This document shows, piece by piece, positions 38,001 to 50,000 of a DNA stretch of 64,000 nucleotides (position 1 is the first letter of the stretch; each line of letters begins with the position of its first letter). The notes under the pieces are model-generated. The model made no database searches, was not told the origin of the DNA, and saw only the letters and a program-made list of their open reading frames with translations. A program made the translations under genes and the position numbers. This stretch comes from Ctenosaura bakeri (Eukaryota; Chordata; Lepidosauria; Squamata; Iguanidae). The stretch spans positions 372,001 through 436,000 of the forward strand of contig CAOLHI010001805.1 in NCBI GenBank assembly GCA_948474755.1, written 5' to 3'.

Positions 38001-40510
38001 GTATAAAATGAATACCAGTACTAAAGGAAATAGGAGCCAAACACTGTTGAGGAAGCTGTGTCTGGCCTTTAAAAGACAGAGCAAGCACCTCAGGTAGTCC
38101 AGTGTCAGTGCAAACACCAATTTACTAGCAACACACATCATCAAGTCTTTCTTTGGTTAGTTCTCTCTTACAGGTCCAGGAAATTTTAAAATGTATCTAT
38201 TAAATATGAATCTAGCACCATCTAAGAAATGGAAGAAGAAATGGAAGAAACGTGCAGAAATTCTCTTGAGTGGATAAACTTATTTTTGTAATCATTCCAG
38301 AAAGCAAAAGGGGGGAAAAAATCAAAAATCCCAGAAAATCTGTGATTACCTATGTTAATAGGATTTTGTGAAGACAGTAGATGGTATACAACGTCTTTGA
38401 AGTTTTCCTTAAAACAGCACAAGAACAAGAGCAATCCAGTTACTGAATAATGACTGATTTAAGATATATAAAATACAAGATCACATCCTACTGGGGGAGG
38501 GAAAAATCTGCACATTGGAGGAAACAGCATCTTGAACACCTAGAAAAGAAAGGTAGATCAAAGCACATTCTCACACATTTAAAAAATATTTCACCTCTTC
38601 CAACCTTACAACCTTTGTGAGTCACAAAGACCAAGAAAAAGAATCTCTGTGGCAATATGACTTTACAAAGCCTCCCAACAGACATTCATAGAAGAGAGAA
38701 GAAAAATGAGGAAATTGTATACTCAGCTTGCTCAAGACACTAGCATAACATTTTTGTATTTTAAGTTCCAAAGCATATGTTAAATATCTACAAAGCTGAT
38801 CTATTTCAAAGACTACATCTACTATTTGAAACAGTAGGACTGGATCCAGAAATCTTTGGAATTGTTATACCGTGTGTGACTGTCTACTCCTGGAAAGTCA
38901 GGGAAGATGATTTTCCTTAACTCTCAGTTCTCCTATAAGGCCCTATATCCCTCTTCCCACAATACCCTGGTCAAATGTGTTCCACCATAATGTCATGGGA
39001 GGTAGCACAAGAGAAAAGATCAATGGTGCAAATACCCTCCACTCCCATTTCCATGAAAGGCAACCACCACTGGTTAAGTAGACCTTCTGCAAACAAATGG
39101 GCTATTCTGGATCCAAGTCACTGTTGCCACATCACTATGCCGTTATTGTTCTAGCCTCTTAGAAAACTCAAAACGTGTTGTTTAAACATATATCAGAACT
39201 GTATGGAATTTGTTGAAAAAGACAATTGAAATGAACATTATGTCTGTGAGATATATTAACAGATACATTTTCTCCTTCTCACCCTGAAATAGCCTTCTCA
39301 ATGTGTTTCTTTTTGTGAATATGTGCAATTCTGAACGCTTATGAGTCCATTCACTGCAAGGATAGGTCCATACTAATGGAGCACAAGCTCAGCAAGTTTA
39401 GACACAGGCAATTACTACAGGAATACCATTCATTGCTCCAAAGAGATTTAACGTCAGACATGTATTTACATTTCTGCACAAAGACAGAAGTATGAACAGG
39501 CTTTATGGTGCCTCAAGCTTGCAGAAGTCCTTTTTTTAATAACAAAAAATCCTTGGGGGAACTCAAAAGATCTCACTGATGAATAAGCATGCTCAGCAGC
39601 CACATAATGCCAGCTGACTGGGGTGGGGATGGGATGGAGTACTCTGAAAAATGGCACATACTGTCACGGAGTAGTTTACAAAATTTAATTCTATGTTTTT
39701 AGCAGTTAAAACAAAACAAAAAAAAATCAGATCAAACATTTTAAAATTGGCTAAGTAGGTTTTGTTTAGAGCATTGCACTCAGTTTTATCCAGTGATGCA
39801 GAAAGAGAAGAAGGGCATTATAATAATCAATGTTTGCCTTCCCTTCTCTTCTCCTGAACAAGATGCCCCTATCTAATTTTGTATAACTGCCCCCTCCAAC
39901 TGTACAACACAGCCCATAATGTTCAAAAGGCCTCCTATTTACCAAACACAGACACAGGCTTCTCCAGGTATAGGGAGCACACCACAGAGAATGAAGGGAA
40001 AGATAAGCTTCACAAACTGCTTTGTGTCCCCATGACCACATGATAAAACCCACTACGAATGGTGTTTCAAAGACTACTTATTGCTACAGAACCCTAATAA
40101 CATATTATTGCTAAAATACACGGCATTACAATCGGCAGAGTTCTTTACAATCAATACTAACGGGGGAGGGGGCAGAGTGACCTATTTAACATTCTTAATA
40201 ACATATTTTCTTCTGAATCTTCTGTAGGACTAGAGTAGAATAGTGATAATGATCCAAAGATCTCACACAGTGTTTTTCACATACTGCAGCCTCCCATCAC
40301 GAATCCTGAGAACTGACAAACTGTCCAGAATTGCCAGGGTTGATTTAATTTAAACCACTTCTCTGAAGGACTCAATTTTAATGATGAAAATCACAGTCTG
40401 AACCACTAGGGTTTTTTTTTTTAAATAAAAGTACATCGTTTTAGTAGAAGTATATAATTGTTTAATAGAATGCCCATACATATCAGAGATATAGGTTTCA
40501 TCAGAAGGTA
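35032..40510. other. Intron stretch with no recognised element
   Basis: About 5.5 kb without a repeat or gene I can name. The overlapping open frames at 36132-36428 and 36191-36526 lie on opposite strands and neither resembles a known product. A T/G homopolymer run sits near 36866-36888. Confidence 0.55.
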
Positions 40511-41080
40511 GAATCACAGAGTCAGAGGGTTCAAAGGGTCCCTGTGGGCCATCAGGCCCAACCCCTTTTCTCAATGCAGGATTCTCCATCTAGACATCCC
40601 CAGAAGGTAGCTGTCCAACCTATTCTTGAAGACATCGAGGGAAGGAGACCACACCACCTTCTTAGGCAATTGATTCCACATTGCCAAACTATTTTCACTG
40701 TCAAGAAGTTAATCATAATGCTTAATCAAAATCTACCCTCCTGCAATTTAAAACCATTAGACCAAGTTTTACCCTCTAAGGCTGCAGAGAACAAGCCTGC
40801 AGCCTCTTTGTGGCACTCCTTAAGGTATTTAAAGAGTGTGATCTTATCAACTCTCTGTCTTCTCTTCACCAAGCTGAATGTGCCCAGCTCCTTCAACCTC
40901 TCCTCATATGTTTTGTTCTCTATATTTCCTATCATCCTCTTTGCCCTTCTCTGAAATTGCTACAGCTTGTCTATATTCTTCTTAAACGAGGCATCCAGTA
41001 CTGAATATATTACTCCTGATGAGGCCTGACCAGTGCAGAATATAAGGGGGGCTATTACTTGCCTTAACTTGGAAACTATG
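40511..41080 (-). mobile_element. Older CR1-type LINE, 3' segment
   Basis: It starts with the CR1-like tail AGAATCACAGAGTCAGAGGG. On the minus strand it encodes the RT end in shifting frames: TMVSKLRQVIAPLI, then KKNIDKLQQFQRRAKRMIGN, then EERLKELGTFSLVKRRQRVD and FKYLKECHKEAAGLFSAAL. It is more diverged than the 10247 copy. It continues at 41287 and 42048, split by later insertions. Confidence 0.85.
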
Positions 41081-41280
41081 GTCATTTCCACACTGCACCA
41101 TTATAGCGCGATGATTCCACTTTCAACCTCCTATGGAATCCTGGGGTTTGCAGTTTAGGGAGGGATCTTTGGAATTCTCCGCCAGAGAGATCTTTGGCCT
41201 CAGTAAACCTACAAGCCCCAGAATTCCACAGAATGTTAAAAGTGGGATAATAGCGCTATAACAGTGTAGTGTGGAAATGG
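41081..41280. mobile_element. 200-bp foldback MITE, copy 2, nested in CR1
   Basis: This has the same length and palindromic layout as 22015-22214, with arms ending CATTTCCACACTGCACC / GTGTAGTGTGGAAATG. ACTATG at 41075-41080 and 41281-41286 is the likely target duplication. The CR1 frame stops at its left edge and resumes at its right edge. Confidence 0.92.
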
Positions 41281-41286
41281 ACTATG

Positions 41287-41526
41287 TTTCTATTAATGCT
41301 AGCTAAGAAAGAATTTGTTTTCTTGGCTACAATTTAACATTGCCAACTCCCTTTCAGCATTATCATCAACAGTAATCCCAAGGTCTTCTTCACATGTAGC
41401 ACTGCTGACCCAAATATCCCCCATCCTACACCTGTGTATTTGGTTTTTGTGGCCTAAATGTAGAACTTTGCATTTGTCTTGGCTGAATTCCATTTTATTA
41501 ATTTCAGCCCAGTTTCCTAGTTTTTC
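41287..41526 (-). mobile_element. Older CR1-type LINE, middle segment
   Basis: The minus strand encodes NWAEINKMEFSQDKCKVLHL, then GHKNQIHRCRMGDIWVSSAT and CEEDLGITVDDNAERE, the region before the C-terminal RT part in CR1. It lies between the MITE and the L1 3' fragment. Confidence 0.85.
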
Positions 41527-42034
41527 TTTTTTTAAAAAATTTATTATTAAAGTTATAACAATCAATATTTACAAATAATCATTCTTTCTTTTTATAAATA
41601 TGTAAGAAACAAAAAAATATATATACAATCAAATTTGTTTACCTATCCAATATCTTATTCTACTTCTTATTCTTATTCTTCTATAGCTCTTCTAACTTAG
41701 TCTACATATACAGATATCTCTATATCTTTTATGTATCTAAAATTACATGTCTTGTATATTCTGCTTTGTCTTACATATGAATTCTTTTTCTGCTTTGTTC
41801 TGAGTTTTATGAACATCCTTCTATATAAAAATTATATACAGATTATATACAAATGTACAATTTCAACCTCCTTCTTTCTTCTAGTTTGATTACTCACTTA
41901 TTTTTCCAAGTTTCTTCTGATCATTTCCCTTTTTATGTGACATGCCTTATTATTTTGAAAATAAATTTTTCTCTTCCCTTTTCCCATATCTTTGCTTATC
42001 TTCATTCTTTTCATGTTTCCTTCTGTTTCCTTCC
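41527..42034 (-). mobile_element. L1-type 3' UTR fragment nested in CR1
   Basis: It begins on the plus strand with a T run followed by AAAAAATTTATTATTAAAG, the reverse of an A-tailed L1 3' end. It is flanked by a 13-bp duplication TTCCTAGTTTTTC (41514-41526, 42035-42047). The CR1 sequence is interrupted exactly by it. It is non-coding. Confidence 0.8.
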
Positions 42035-42047
42035 TTCCTAGTTTTTC

Positions 42048-42165
42048 AAGGTCCCTTTGAATTTCTGTTCCTTTCTTCCAACGTGTTAGCAACCCCTCCC
42101 AGTTTTGTACTGCCTGAAGATTTGGTAAGGATTCCTTCCACCTCATCATCTAAATCATTGATAAA
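42048..42165 (-). mobile_element. Older CR1-type LINE, upstream segment
   Basis: The minus strand reads INDLDDEVEGILTKSSGSTK, then LGGVANT, the CR1 RT core (normally ...FADDTKLGG...). The YADD/FADD aspartates are lost (SSGS). It ends near 42165, where L1 sequence begins. Confidence 0.8.
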
Positions 42166-43090
42166 AAATATTCACATTTTCAACATGTTCATCACCTTTT
42201 TGGTATATTTGTGATCTTTTGGCTGGTTTAAGGTACCAACGATATAACATTTTGTAGTAATTCTCTTTCAGTCCAATATTTAATGTAAATTTTAAGTCCT
42301 TATCCATGATCTCTGCCCATTTTCTCAATCTAATGAATGGTAAATATTTTGTGCCCATTTAATTGTGGTTTCTTTTATAATATATTTTTCCATTTCTCTT
42401 TCCAATAGAGTCTTATATAATTTTGATACAACTTTTGCTTATTTCCTTGCTAGAATTTCATTTAATTTATTGTGCTTTTTCCCCAATCCATATAATTTAT
42501 TATCTGATTTTTTCTTGGAGTTGTCTGTAAGGGAATCACTGGATCTCTATTCCTTGACTTTTCAACTCTTCTCTTGATTTAATTCTTGGTCGATTTCCTT
42601 CCCAAGTAATTAAATCTTTATATTCTACATGAGGCATCTCCAACATTTTTCCTCCTATCAGAAATGCTTCTTGAAGAGCGAACCACTCTGGTAACGAATA
42701 ACAACATTTTTGTTTCTATCTAGGCCAAACTTTAACCAGTGATTTCCTTATATAGTGGTTGTAAAACTCTTTATTCACTTTTGTTTTGTTACACCACAGC
42801 TACGCATGCCAGCCAAATCTTAAATCAAATCATTCTACCGTAATTGTAAAAGTTTCTTGCTTTCTAAATTTATCCATTCTTTTATCCATCTAAGCATGAA
42901 GCATGACAATATAATTTAAGATATGGAAGAGCCATTCCACCTCTTTCTTTCGCCACTTGCATCATCTTCCATCTTAGTCTTGGCGTCTTGCTTGCCTAGA
43001 TAAATTTTGCAATTTCTTTTTTCCATTACACCAATACTTGTCCTTTCACAGGTAGTTCCCGTCTTTTGTCCTCCCCATCTCAGTTTTAGA
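42166..43090 (-). mobile_element. L1 ORF2 fragment, minus strand
   Basis: The minus strand encodes, with frame breaks, PRLRWKMMQVAKERGGMALP, then YLKLYCHASCLDGIKEWINL, later VVSKLYKTLLEREMEKYI, KWAQNI and LKENYYKMLYRWYLKPAKRS, typical of the C-terminal third of L1 ORF2. It has several stops and shifts. Confidence 0.82.
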
Positions 43091-43139
43091 ATATTCAAGG
43101 CAGCCCCAACCTGAGTAACAGGAGCTCCCACAATAACTC

Positions 43140-43904
43140 TTTAGAAATTTTGAATTCTATGTCTATAAGAAGTAAGGAAAATTTTTATAAGTTAGTTTGG
43201 AAATGGTATTTGACTCTGTTAAAATTGAGTCAAACAAATGCTAATCATTCTAATCTGTGCTGGAGGGGTTGCCAAGAAATTGGCTCTTACTTTCATACGT
43301 GGTGGGAATATGAAATTGTATGGAAATTTTGGCAGTTAGTGTTTACAGAAATAAAGGAAATAACTAATCAAAACATACAGTTAAATGCTAAGTTAGCCTT
43401 GTTATCAATATTTGATAAGGCACAAAAGTAAGTGGCCAACAAGAGAATTAATTTCTATTTTATTAACTGCAGCAAGACTAAGAATTGGAAAATAAAGTGG
43501 TATAAAGAGGTATGGGATATAGCTATTAATGATAAATTGACTTGCAATATCAAAGTAAAGAAGGGGGAATTAAAAAGAGATATTTTTATAGATATTTGAG
43601 GCAAATTTATTGATTATGTATTAATAAAAGGGAAAGGAAGCAAACCAACTGAAGAATCATTACAATTCTGGAAGGGGGATGGAGCTATCTGAAGTGAATG
43701 GAAGTGGTTATATCCTAACGGTCCTGCTGGTGGGGAGCACTTACGATTTAATCGTAGAATAGATTAAGTTTAAGAATATATGGGACAAGTGGTTTGTAAG
43801 TTTATGTTTATTATGTATTACGTATTGTGTTGTGTGTTCTATAGTGTTATGTATTGTTATGTAGTTTAAATAGTTAATAAAAATCATATTAAAAAAATAA
43901 AACA
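43140..43904 (+). mobile_element. L1 ORF2 C-terminus and 3' end, plus strand
   Basis: The open frame 43150-43431 encodes KENFYKLVWKWYLTLLKLSQ, then NLCWRGCQEIGSYFHTWWEY and the end of L1 ORF2 (Cys/His cluster region). A short 3' UTR follows, ending GTTAATAAAAATCATATTAA then an A-rich tail. It is convergent in position with the minus-strand L1 but belongs to a different subfamily: the overlapping residues differ (LVWKWYLT against MLYRWYLK). Confidence 0.85.
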
Positions 43905-43937
43905 AGGAATTCTGAATTCCTTTTAGATTAGTTTTCA

Positions 43938-44936
43938 GTCACTAAAAAAGGAGGATCCTCTGTATTTATACTCAAGCTCTTCCTCTATGCTCAGATTTAC
44001 TACATCTCCTCAAGTTCCTTGTTCAATGACTTTCTCTATCTCTGCACTTAGAGGGAAGGAGCAGGTACTCCACTTACTTTTTTGCTTTTTAAGCTGTATG
44101 ATGACAGGGGGGCTGGTATTGCATTTGAGCCCATTGGATACAACTGTTTCTTTCTTTCTTTCTTCTAGGAATTGGCACTGGTCCACGTACCACCACTTTG
44201 AGTAGCACTGAGATACATCACTTGCAAAAAGGAAGTGTCAGGAAAAGTCTACCTTGTTTCCAGGCTGTAACTATGTTGTTAATTCCTGAGTTTTTGTTTT
44301 TGCTCTATTTTCAGGGACTGGCTGTAGACCAGGAGAGCTTGTTTCCAGTACTACACTTACTAGTTCTTGCCTTTCCAGGTTTGCTTTGTTATTATTGTTA
44401 GGTTTAAGAGAGGGCATCCTGGCGTTCTTGTCCTTTTTTTCTAGTATTTTAAATAGACTGTTGAAATTCATTTTAGGGACCGATTTGCTACTGGGCTTGT
44501 TTTTTATATTTTTATCTTTCTTTTTAATACAAGTAGAAACCTTGGAATTTTTACTTTTAGAGTTCCTTTTGTTAGGGTGTATATTGGGCTTGCTTTTCCA
44601 TTTCCTAGAGAGAGTTTTCCCAGTTCCACTGACCAAGTTACCTTGGTCAGAGGAATTTGAAAAACCCTGATCAGCGGATTTACTTAAAGTTTCAATGGAA
44701 AAATCAAACTTAGATTTTGTTGTAACATCACCATTACTTCTAGGAGTTATTTTGCCCTCCCCTTGTATTTTTACCAACAGTAGGTTTGTTAAAGTATTAA
44801 GAAGGTCCTTACATTCAGATAGGAACCTCTTAATACAAGAGATATCCTCTGACCAACCTTTATACAACCCCTTGATCAGTTTATGTTGACTACCTAGCAG
44901 CTTGGTTACCAAATTTGGGTCAGGGTATGAGTCCAT
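43938..44936 (-). pseudogene. Unassigned decayed ORF, 333 codons, lysine-rich
   Basis: A single minus-strand frame runs from ATG (44936) to a TGA at 43935-43937, interrupted only by stops at 44271-44273, 44238-44240 and 44010-44012. The first 221 codons are uninterrupted. Product: a helix-prone N-terminus (MDSYPDPNLVTKLLGSQHKL, then KGLYKGWSEDISCIKRFLSE), then a long Lys/Asn/Ser-rich, low-complexity, basic middle part. No catalytic motif is visible. The position beside L1 and the basic composition suggest an ORF1-like protein of a retroelement, but I do not recognise the family. Confidence 0.5.
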
Positions 44937-46393
44937 GAATTGCTGTTAACAATATCATTGGTAAAGTCTCTTTGGCAGAGGCTTTTAAAACTGTTTTAAG
45001 ACACATTTAAAATCTATTTTAAATTTTAAAAAAAAATTAAAAAGAAAAAAATATGAATTTTTAAAATCACTGATTTTTATCAAACTGAGACATGCTTGTG
45101 ACACTGGGAAGCGATATTATATTTCTTGCTTTGTATGTAGACAGACATATTCTACTTTGACACATAAGGTTCTTTGGAACCTGGCCTTTGTTTGTCAATT
45201 CTAGCACTTTTACCTGAAAGCAAGTGGTAAACCAGGCAAATATCAAGCCTCATAAATACAACTAAGAATCTAAAAGTGTAGCAAAAGAAGCTTTTTCTAT
45301 ATGCAGATAGCAGAGAATGGAAGAATATTCTACTGCCCTCATAGTGAAGCAAGTCTAGAAAGTATTAAAATTCCTCCCGCAAGCCCGAAACAGAAAGACA
45401 GCAATCTTACCCAAGTCAGCAGCTATTTTTTTTTCTTCAATAGAAGTATATGCATCCCAAAACCTTCCCACTTTTTAAAAGCTGAGTCAGTCCTGGCTCA
45501 AGTAGTTTCCATCTGCTAAATGTGCTTTGATTCTTAATTAACACAAATATATTCAGAACAAAACACTGCTAAGAAAGCTGAAAATAAGAGCCATAAAATG
45601 TTGAAAGAACATGGGAAGGTTGGAAATCCTTTGTACTATAAATAAGCAACATACATTTCTGTAAATGTAAGCCAGTAATAGCTAGGAAATGAGGGTTGTC
45701 TTGTAGGATTCTAGCCCTCTGAGGTTTCTCTTTAAAAATAAATAATAAATAAAATTAGATTCCATATATTGAAAAACAAGGCCCTGACTTGTCATGATCA
45801 GATTCACACAGATAATATTCTAGCTTTTTTCTAATTTTTTTTTTGGGGGGGTAGGGGGAGGAACGGGCAATTTGGTCCTTCCTAGCAATGCTCTGCCCAA
45901 TAAAGCCACTGACTGATGACTCTCAACTCTTCCTATTTGCATGAATTTGAAATTAAATAAACAAATAGTTCAGATTCACAACCAAAAAGCGGATTCCCAC
46001 TAATCATAAATGGTTGTGTAAGATGCTAAAAAGGCCCCTGATGATTTGAAGAGGTCCTGCTACTGTCCTACATAAATCAATTCTGGCTCAGTAGAAAAGA
46101 GTTCCTCATATCCCAAGTTATGGAATTCATTTACAGTTAAACAGAGTGGAGGAAAGGGCAACCAACTGCTACTGGTCAGTATAGATATATATTGCCTCTA
46201 CTATCAAAGACATGTATATTAGTTCCTGAAGAGTTCAAGATGGAGGGTGCAGCTGAATTCATGTCCTGTTGCTTGGCTTCCCACAGTACTGACCACTGTG
46301 TGAACAGAATATTGGACCAAATGGGCCTTTGATGTGACGCAACAAGTATGTTATTATTTAATAGTTAAATATGGATATAGAAGGCTATTTTGT
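44937..46393. other. Intron stretch with no recognised element
   Basis: AT-rich sequence with T/G runs near 45835-45850. I see no gene or named repeat. Confidence 0.55.
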
Positions 46394-46510
46394 CAGAGGA
46401 AGGAACCAGTAAAACTACCTCTGAAAATTCCTTGCCCAAGAAAACCCTATGAAATTCATGGGGTTGCTGTAAGTCAACAGGCAACCTGAAGGCACACACA
46501 CATAAATACA
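46394..46510 (+). repeat. tRNA-derived SINE, 3' fragment
   Basis: CCTTGCCCAAGAAAACCCTA, then GGGGTTGCTGTAAGTCAACA and GCAACCTGAAGGCACACA, the 3' body of the 11731 family. The head is missing. Confidence 0.75.
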
Positions 46511-46949
46511 TACACATATACAGAGAGGTGGGTATGCATTTATCAGGAAGTGTTTCTATGACTCCGAAGTTTCAAAATAAGTACTAACCTGCAGTTCTTC
46601 TGAGGAGATAAATTATCTTATAACTCCAAAGCAGGTGGACAGTTTCCAGCCATGCCATGTCAACTACACAAAGGAGGCACAGTTTGATACAAAGTTATCG
46701 AGTAAAACACTTTAGCTGGTGAGATGCCATTTGTTTATTTAATATCCATTCTCAAATGACAAAACATGCTTTTCCTGATGCTACATCTGACATCAGAATA
46801 CAGCAGAAAACCAAACACAAGTCAACTGTAGGCAACAGGAAGAAGCCTATCAATGGTGCTAACATGAACAAAAGACCTCCTCCCCACAGGGGACACAAAT
46901 ATGCTTGAAACACAGCAGTTAGTCATAGTAAAAACAAGAAGCACCATGA

Positions 46950-47045
46950 CATCTTTGGAACATTCATTTATTGCAGTATAAGCTTTTGTGGCTGGGGCCT
47001 ACTTTATCACAACTAACTACAGACACTGATAATAGCTCAAAATTC
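46950..47045. repeat. Fragment of an interspersed repeat
   Basis: TTTATTGCAGTATAAGCTTT followed by TGTGGCTGGGGCCTAC resembles the common reptile repeat whose other part (CATTTCATCAGATGCATGGA) is seen near 56380. Confidence 0.5.
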
Positions 47046-50000
47046 TTCAGTGACATGCTAAACAACACAAGGAAAACCTGCCAAATACCCATTTTTGACA
47101 AATGATACTACTAAAGTATTTATTTTGAAGTAGCTGAGCTGATGTTCTTGCCCTACCTGCAAATCATAAGAGATCCTCCACATTCAACCAAAGGAATCCA
47201 GTCATCAACCTTGAAAGTCTTGGGCAGGATCCTACACAACTATTACAGAGTGCTATGCTTCATATGCACAGCTTTACAAACACCCTAAAAGCAACTTCCC
47301 AGTGCCAAAGGGTACTGCCACAATTGCTTCATGGCTAGGGTTGAGAGAGTGTCCCCCAGGCAATTTTTGGTGGCAGGTCTGCAGCTGGGAGGAGAGAGCT
47401 AACACTGACCTCCTGGATTTCCAGCAACTTGTGATTACACTTTGCAGTAGTATGAAAGATTGTGGTCCAAACCCAATAGCTAGTCCAAACTAGAGTAAGC
47501 CCACTAGATAAATGGGTTTTAAGCAAGTGTTGACTTAGCATTCACCAATTGATTTAATGGCTCTATTCTAACTTCAATAACTGGATGTTAAATAATATAT
47601 GACACATAAAGTGCAACTGAGTGCTAGAATATCAGTGCTGTGTATCCATACTAACCTCAACTTGTATTATAATTAACTCCTAGCAATCCTGCTTTAAAAC
47701 AGTGATGTGATAATACAATAGTTGATTCACAGTTGAAGGACTCCCAACCATCAACATCAATCATTACTACTGAAACAACATATTACAGTCCCAGCGATAC
47801 AGCATTTGTTTAGCATTTCACAGTTTGCAGTAGTCATTTCAAGCCTTCACAACTGTAATATATAAAAATTATGATAGCAGCCCAAGCACAATCCTACATT
47901 TCTAAGAATACATATCCAATTTCAACACACAAAGATGAAGCCATGGATCTCTATATATGGTGAGAAAGATCAATACATGCACTATAACTAGAGACTCTTC
48001 TTTCCTTGAAGAGACCCTTCTTTCCTTGCTTCTTTCTTTTTCAGAAGCAAACAAGAAAGCTACCATGCAAACGTTTAAAAACATACAATTATCAGAGAAT
48101 AATATGAGAGACTTATACAAAGTGAAATCAAGCATTCACTTTCACTGATTTTCAGAGGGGGTAAAAGGATTTATATTTGCATGGGAGGGAGAAGGTAATC
48201 CTTGTCTTCTTACCAAGTGGACAGACAGTCCCAGTTTGGTTCTATTATAGCATTAAAATTACTATTGCTGTAGTGAGCATGTTAGTGTTCCCATACAATA
48301 CCCACCATGGGTTTATACATATTCTAATAAATATAAAAATATTTTAACCTACTTATATTATATTTATACAATAACAGAAAGAAAAGACAACACGGCCTTC
48401 TTCCAACCACCTCATTTTCTTTCTTTTCATTCTGAAGAATGCCTTTCGGCCCCACATTGGTCTGCAAGCATTCTTCAGAAAGCCAAGGAAGAAGGCAGAA
48501 GAACAAAAAGCTAACCTTTGAAGAAAACAAGTTTAGCTGGTTAGTCAAGTGTGCTGGAAGTTAAAAGAGGCCTTACTGAGTAAGCTAGAGAGTGCTGGGA
48601 GGAGCAGTGACAAGGAGTGTTCTTCCTATGGAAGCATATACATACACTCCAGGAGGGGAAAAAATTTGCTTAATTTTTAAGTGAGTGGGGTGGGCATGTT
48701 CTGTCTTGGTCCCTCCCTAAGGAGTATCTAAGCAACACCAGGGTTTACTTCTGTAGAATGGGGGCTCTGTTATGCTTTGTGAGAGCAAATATTAACTTGG
48801 GCATTTTGGGCTTAGACCCAACGTCTGCCATGTATTCTTGGGTACACTGCCCTTAGCCTCCCATACTAGTTAGTATTTTTATAGTGGTGATTATGACAGT
48901 CTCTCAGACTTCTAGACTGTCAATAGATTTCAAAAAGTTGGGGACCCTTCACTACACTTCAGTGAAACAGGATGGAATAGCTTGGATATGTATGTATGAG
49001 AAGGGTGCTATGCATCCATGCTATCTCAGTGGCAATGAGACAAGCACCTTCTCAGTACATATTCCAATGCAATTAGACTTGGACTGAATCTTCAGCTTAA
49101 GGGCAATGCAGCTTATGTTTGTTCTCACTATCACTGTCATGTTATAATTGTCACAGTATAACTGGATTGACTTGCTGGTGTCATAGTCTTCATGTGCAAT
49201 CTAAGATCAGCTAGATTCATGCAGTGAAACAGAAAATAATCTGTCCTGTTACAATAAGGTACAGCAGACAACTCAAAAGCAGTTCAGGGGAGTAAAAAGC
49301 AAGGAGATCACATGCATAACCCCCCAAGTGCTTTTTCCACATTCACAGTGAAAAAGTTAGACAGCAACTGTTTGATTCAGAAGCTCACAGCTGAACTCAG
49401 TGTTAGAGATCTGATGCGCACAGTCTCCCTGCAAAAATCGATGTCACATTGCCTCAGGATTACAGTAGTCCAATACATCTTGAGGGTGTCGTGTTGGGAG
49501 AGGCTATGTTTCAGAATACTAGCTGTTTCTATAACTTCAGTGTGCAGGATGCTTTACAGTTTTTAAAGTGAGCCATTCAAAAGGAACTTGCCTCCAACAC
49601 AGAGGGACCAGAGTACAGGCCTTTTCATGATCTACACACTACCAAGAACATTAGATAATGAGGAATCTCAGTCAGGCAATACCGACATCTGCAGTAAAAC
49701 ACTGAAGCCTTTATTGGACAGCTACAAACTGAAAGTCAAACCCCCTTCTCCAAACAAATCCAACTGCAGATCAATAAACCATTGTTATATTTTCAAGAAG
49801 CTAGACAAGGGCAATAATGTTTGGGAAACTAAACACGTCTCCTTTTAAGGCAATGCAGAAGAGTGACAAAAACATTTTAAAAGCTGAATTACAACCAAAT
49901 ATGTTCTTAAATTTTATTGTAGCTAGCTTTCTGCCCAGTTCCCTTCTATGGGAAATAGACTCCATTACGAAGCATGTTAAAAGTATTCATTTACTGCAGG

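Noticed and set aside
41898..42149. 83-codon minus-strand frame
   Set aside because: It crosses the junction between CR1 and the nested L1 3' fragment, so it is a chimera of two repeats.
44271..44670. Plus-strand frame of 94 codons at 44386-44670
   Set aside because: It is a hydrophobic antisense shadow of the Lys-rich minus-strand frame (Lys AAA codons read as Phe TTT).
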